In this document: positions 5,343-7,332 of the stretch, one piece after another
How the letters are laid out: each line of letters opens with the position of its first letter
Numbering within the stretch: the stretch's first letter is position 1
NCBI GenBank assembly: GCA_017531065.1
Contig: JAFXLR010000014.1
Span: 1 to 7,332 of the forward strand
DNA: 7,332 bases
From: Bacilli bacterium
Lineage (GTDB): Bacteria > Bacillota_I > Bacilli_A > RFN20 > CAG-826
Direction: 5' to 3'
The notes under the pieces: model-generated
What the model saw: only the letters and a program-made list of their open reading frames with translations
Database searches by the model: none
What the model was told of the DNA's origin: nothing
Made by a program: the position numbers and the translations under genes

Positions 5343-5417
5343 GGCCCTGTGGTCAAGCGGCTAAGACGCAACCCTCTCAAGGTTGAATCCCGGGTTCGAT
5401 TCCCGGCTGGGTCACCA
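5343..5417 (+). tRNA. tRNA-Glu (anticodon CUC)
   Basis: This 75-base tRNA has an encoded CCA. The body follows the Glu pattern: GGCCC start, TGGTCAAGCGGCTAAGAC D region and the G2-U71 pair. The anticodon stem CAACC/GGTTG holds loop CTCTCAA, so the anticodon is CTC, reading GAG only. The T arm CCGGG/CCCGG is perfect. The acceptor stem has a U-U mismatch at pair 6-67. It lies 70 bases after gltX, next to the gene for its own charging enzyme, and ends at a strong terminator. Confidence 0.95.
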
Positions 5418-5429
5418 ACTTAATTAATT

Positions 5430-5464
5430 AGGATCGATGATGAATCGGTCCTTTTTTCTTTTTG
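5430..5464 (+). terminator. Intrinsic terminator of tRNA-Glu (and possibly gltX)
   Basis: AGGATCGAT and ATCGGTCCT form a 9-bp stem with one G-U pair and a 5-base loop (5430-5452). It is followed by TTTTTTCTTTTT. It separates the translation block from the MerR operon. Confidence 0.88.
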
Positions 5465-5467
5465 TGC

Positions 5468-5498
5468 TTGACTTAGAGTTAACTCTAACTTTTAGTAT
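5468..5498 (+). promoter_or_regulatory. MerR-type promoter with 19-bp spacer and perfect operator dyad
   Basis: TTGACT at 5468-5473 and TAGTAT at 5493-5498 are separated by 19 bases, two more than optimal. The spacer contains the perfect 16-bp palindrome TTAGAGTTAACTCTAA (5473-5488). Over-long spacers filled by a dyad are the hallmark of MerR-family control: the regulator binds there and, when activated, twists the DNA so polymerase can use the promoter. The target gene downstream is itself a MerR regulator, so autoregulation is expected. The start site would be about 5505. Confidence 0.88.
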
Positions 5499-5518
5499 AC
5501 AAATGTGAGGTGATGAAT

Positions 5519-5959
5519 ATGAGTTATTCCATATCGGAAGTGGCCAAGATGCTTAATGTCTCCACATATACGATTAGATACTACGACAAAGAAGGGCTCT
5601 TTCCCTTGGTAAAAAGAGTGAACGGCATCCGTGTTTTTGAGGACAAAGATTTCCCTTGGCTACGAATGCTCAATTGCCTAAAGAACCTCAACATGCCGAT
5701 CAAAAAGATCAAAGAATATGTTGATCTGGCCCTTAAAGGCGATGAGACACTTAAAGAAAGATATGACCTCATCTTGGAACAGGAAGAGAGCATAGAAAAG
5801 CAAATCAAAGAGCTTAAGTATTACAAAAAGCAGATCGATTTCAAGAAAGCATATTACGAAAAAGCCCTTGAAGCAGGAACGGAAGAAGCGGTGAAGGATT
5901 GGCCTAATCCGGAAGCCACTTTGGATGTTGATGAATTGCCCAATCAATTTAGAAGATGA
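5519..5959 (+). CDS. MerR-family regulator, AdhR/NmlR-like, with a single cysteine
   Basis: This 146-residue regulator has the winged helix-turn-helix of MerR proteins at residues 1-70 (YSISEVAKMLNVSTYTIRYYDKEGL, then the RVFEDKD wing). A long dimerisation helix follows at about 80-125 (ERYDLILEQEESIEKQIKELKYY) and then a short tail. The only cysteine is Cys53 in LNCLKNLNMP. That is the region of the conserved cysteine of AdhR and NmlR (Cys52 in the Bacillus protein), which reacts with aldehydes and other electrophiles. There is no metal-binding cysteine pair at the C-terminus, which argues against a metal sensor. ATG 5519 is chosen because GAGGTGA sits about eight bases upstream. GTG 5510 and ATG 5513 fall inside that site. 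It is the first gene of the operon and is followed after 32 bases by the lipoprotein. The exact ligand is inferred from family resemblance only. Confidence 0.87.
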   Translation: MSYSISEVAKMLNVSTYTIRYYDKEGLFPLVKRVNGIRVFEDKDFPWLRMLNCLKNLNMPIKKIKEYVDLALKGDETLKERYDLILEQEESIEKQIKELKYYKKQIDFKKAYYEKALEAGTEEAVKDWPNPEATLDVDELPNQFRR

Positions 5960-5991
5960 TAAAGACGAGAAGTATATCAGGAGGTAGAAAG

Positions 5992-6912
5992 ATGAAGAAG
6001 TCATTAGCGTTTCTTTTGCCAACCCTCATCCTTGCAGGCTGTTCCGTCGATAACGCCGGCTCACAAAGTTCCGCCGACAAAACAGGAGCCCCAGAGAAAG
6101 GCAACGTTTTGGTGGCCTATTTCTCCGTTACGAATAACACTGAGAAGCTTGCCCTCTACGCTCAAGAACATTTGCAAAGCGACATTTTTGAAATCGTTCC
6201 AGAAGTGGAATACACTTCTGCGGACATTGATTACAATTCCGATTGCCGCGCCAATAGCGAACAAAATGACGACAAAGCAAGACCAGCAATCAAAAACACC
6301 ATAAGCGACATCTCGCAATATGACACCATCGTCCTTGGTTATCCTATCTGGTGGGGTCAAGCTCCTAAGATCCTATACACATTCGTGGAGTCATACGATT
6401 TCTCAAATAAAACCATCGTTCCATTTTGCACTTCAGGCAGTTCCCCAATCGGCACTAGCGCGACTAATCTTGCCAAAAGCGCGCCAAAAGCCAATTGGTT
6501 AGAAGGAAAACGTTTCGCTGCCGGAACTTCAAAAGAAGAGATTGGGAAATGGCTGGACACATGTTTTATGGAGAAAAAGGATATGAAACTATTGATTGAT
6601 GAAAAAGAGTTGGAAGTGGCTTGGGAAGAAAACGCTTCCTCGAAAGCGATAAAAGACCTTTGCCCTTTATCGATTGAGATGCATCGGTATGGTGGCTTTG
6701 AGCAAGTTGGTTCAATTGGTCGTTCAATCACAAGTAACGACAAAAACATGACCACTTCGCCAGGCGATATTGTTTTATATTCATCAAACCAAATCGTCAT
6801 TTTCTATGGCAGCAATACCTGGGAATACACAAAGCTTGGCCATATCGATTTAAGCGACAACGAATTGAACGCTTTATTAAATAAGGAAAGCGTTTCTTTA
6901 ATCATCAAATAG
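5992..6912 (+). CDS. Exported lipoprotein: flavodoxin domain fused to a cyclophilin-like domain
   Basis: This 306-residue protein starts with a lipoprotein signal peptide (MKKSLAFLLPTLILAGC, lipobox LAGC, lipidated Cys17) and a short Ser/Asp-rich linker. Residues about 38-190 match the Flavodoxin_4 type: strand VLVAYFS, a phosphate-binding loop SVTNNT (45-50), GYPIWWGQAPK and a PFCTSGSS loop near the flavin ring. These suggest FMN binding. Residues about 198-306 match the Cyclophil_like2 (MTH1-like) beta domain: MHRYGGFEQVGSIG, GDIVLYSSNQIVIFYGS and a TKLGHIDL end. It is not a true peptidyl-prolyl isomerase by motif. The chosen ATG follows AGGAGG by seven bases, and an upstream in-frame GTG/ATG would spoil the signal peptide. 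It would sit on the outer face of the membrane, where a flavoprotein could take part in electron transfer. Its partners are unknown. Hydrolase-fold gene 11 bases downstream. Confidence 0.88.
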   Translation: MKKSLAFLLPTLILAGCSVDNAGSQSSADKTGAPEKGNVLVAYFSVTNNTEKLALYAQEHLQSDIFEIVPEVEYTSADIDYNSDCRANSEQNDDKARPAIKNTISDISQYDTIVLGYPIWWGQAPKILYTFVESYDFSNKTIVPFCTSGSSPIGTSATNLAKSAPKANWLEGKRFAAGTSKEEIGKWLDTCFMEKKDMKLLIDEKELEVAWEENASSKAIKDLCPLSIEMHRYGGFEQVGSIGRSITSNDKNMTTSPGDIVLYSSNQIVIFYGSNTWEYTKLGHIDLSDNELNALLNKESVSLIIK

Positions 6913-6923
6913 GAGGAAGAACA

Positions 6924-7332
6924 ATGTTAAATCTAACTAATGAATGGGATAAGGTTTTCCCTTGTGACGAAACGGTCAATCACAAAAAAGTCACATTCAA
7001 AAACCATTTCGGCATTGAGCTTGCCGCGGACATATATTGGCCAAAAACAGGAAACAGTTTTCCGGCAATTGCGGTATCTGGTCCTTTTGGGGCGGTCAAA
7101 GAACAATCAAGCGGGCTATACGCTCAAGAGATGGCTAAAAGAGGTTTCTTGACCATTGCTTTCGACCCATCCTTCACCGGTGAAAGCGGAGGAGAACCTC
7201 GCTACATGAATTCCCCCGACATCAATGTTGAGGATTTCCAAGCGGCAGTCGATTATTTGTCTAATTTGGATAATGTGGATCCTAACAGAATCTCGATCAT
7301 CGGTATCTGTGGTTGGGGTGGAATGGCTATCC
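6924..7332 (+). CDS. Alpha/beta-hydrolase-fold protein, partial (YcjY-like), Trp at nucleophile elbow
   Basis: The first 136 residues of a protein that runs off the window. No signal peptide is seen, so it is probably cytoplasmic. The pattern fits the hydrolase family near YcjY: a strand and oxyanion loop at AIAVSGPFGAVKEQSSGLYA, then GFLTIAFDPSFTGESGGEPR, then VEDFQAAVDYLSNLDNVDPNRISIIGICGWGG. The last piece is the nucleophile elbow. Aligned to the family form GIC-x-[S/G]-GG, the nucleophile position is Trp131, with Cys129 two residues before it. Classic Ser hydrolysis therefore seems unlikely from this position. AGGAGG lies seven bases before the ATG, just after the lipoprotein stop, so the two are very likely cotranscribed and perhaps coupled. 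The rest of the catalytic triad (Asp/His) is outside the window. Confidence 0.83.
   Translation, partial: MLNLTNEWDKVFPCDETVNHKKVTFKNHFGIELAADIYWPKTGNSFPAIAVSGPFGAVKEQSSGLYAQEMAKRGFLTIAFDPSFTGESGGEPRYMNSPDINVEDFQAAVDYLSNLDNVDPNRISIIGICGWGGMAI

Noticed and set aside
5343..5510. Integration attachment site at the 3' end of tRNA-Glu
   Set aside because: No integrase gene and no repeat of the tRNA end was found within the window.
1..7332. CRISPR array, toxin-antitoxin pair or phage genes
   Set aside because: No regularly spaced direct repeats were seen and no gene pair or protein has matching features.

Overview
The window looks like a low-to-moderate GC Bacillota chromosome, probably an uncultured gut member of the Bacilli (Erysipelotrichia, RF39 or RFN20-like). 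This is inferred from strong AGGAGG-type ribosome binding sites, TTGACA/TATAAT promoters, tRNA genes with encoded CCA, a YitT-family membrane protein and the gene content on the right. The standard code fits: Trp is TGG and TGA serves as a stop. I cannot name the species.

Layout. (a) 1-494, minus: 5' part of an unrecognised membrane-anchored protein. (b) 495-789: divergent control region with one promoter for each neighbour, a hairpin at the presumed 5' end of the minus transcript and a long inverted repeat between the promoters. (c) 790-1857, plus: YitT-family membrane protein with a C-terminal DUF2179 domain. Its promoter is so close that the mRNA would be almost leaderless. (d) 1875-3356: complete-looking IS3-family (IS150-group) element with orfA, orfB, a likely -1 frameshift, an intact D-D-35-E triad and terminal inverted repeats. 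It appears to sit inside the loop of the yitT terminator, since the two flanks pair with each other. (e) 3421-3494, minus: tRNA-Gly(GCC) with its own promoter and terminator. (f) 3626-5272, plus: glutamyl-tRNA synthetase, followed by tRNA-Glu(CUC) at 5343-5417 with its own promoter and a strong terminator. (g) 5468 to the window end, plus: a MerR-type operon. It has a promoter with a 19-bp spacer filled by a perfect 16-bp dyad, a MerR regulator with a single cysteine, an exported lipoprotein joining a flavodoxin domain to a cyclophilin-like domain, and the start of an alpha/beta-hydrolase-fold protein with Trp at the nucleophile position.

The most interesting unit is (g). The regulator resembles AdhR/NmlR, MerR proteins that sense reactive aldehydes or electrophiles through one cysteine. 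I infer that the operon is a small autoregulated electrophile or redox response whose outputs are a surface flavoprotein and an atypical hydrolase-fold protein. The next most interesting point is the IS element in a terminator loop, which recalls IS150-group relatives known to target hairpin-forming palindromes. The translation block (tRNA-Gly, gltX, tRNA-Glu) is housekeeping, but it places a tRNA-Glu gene directly after its own synthetase.
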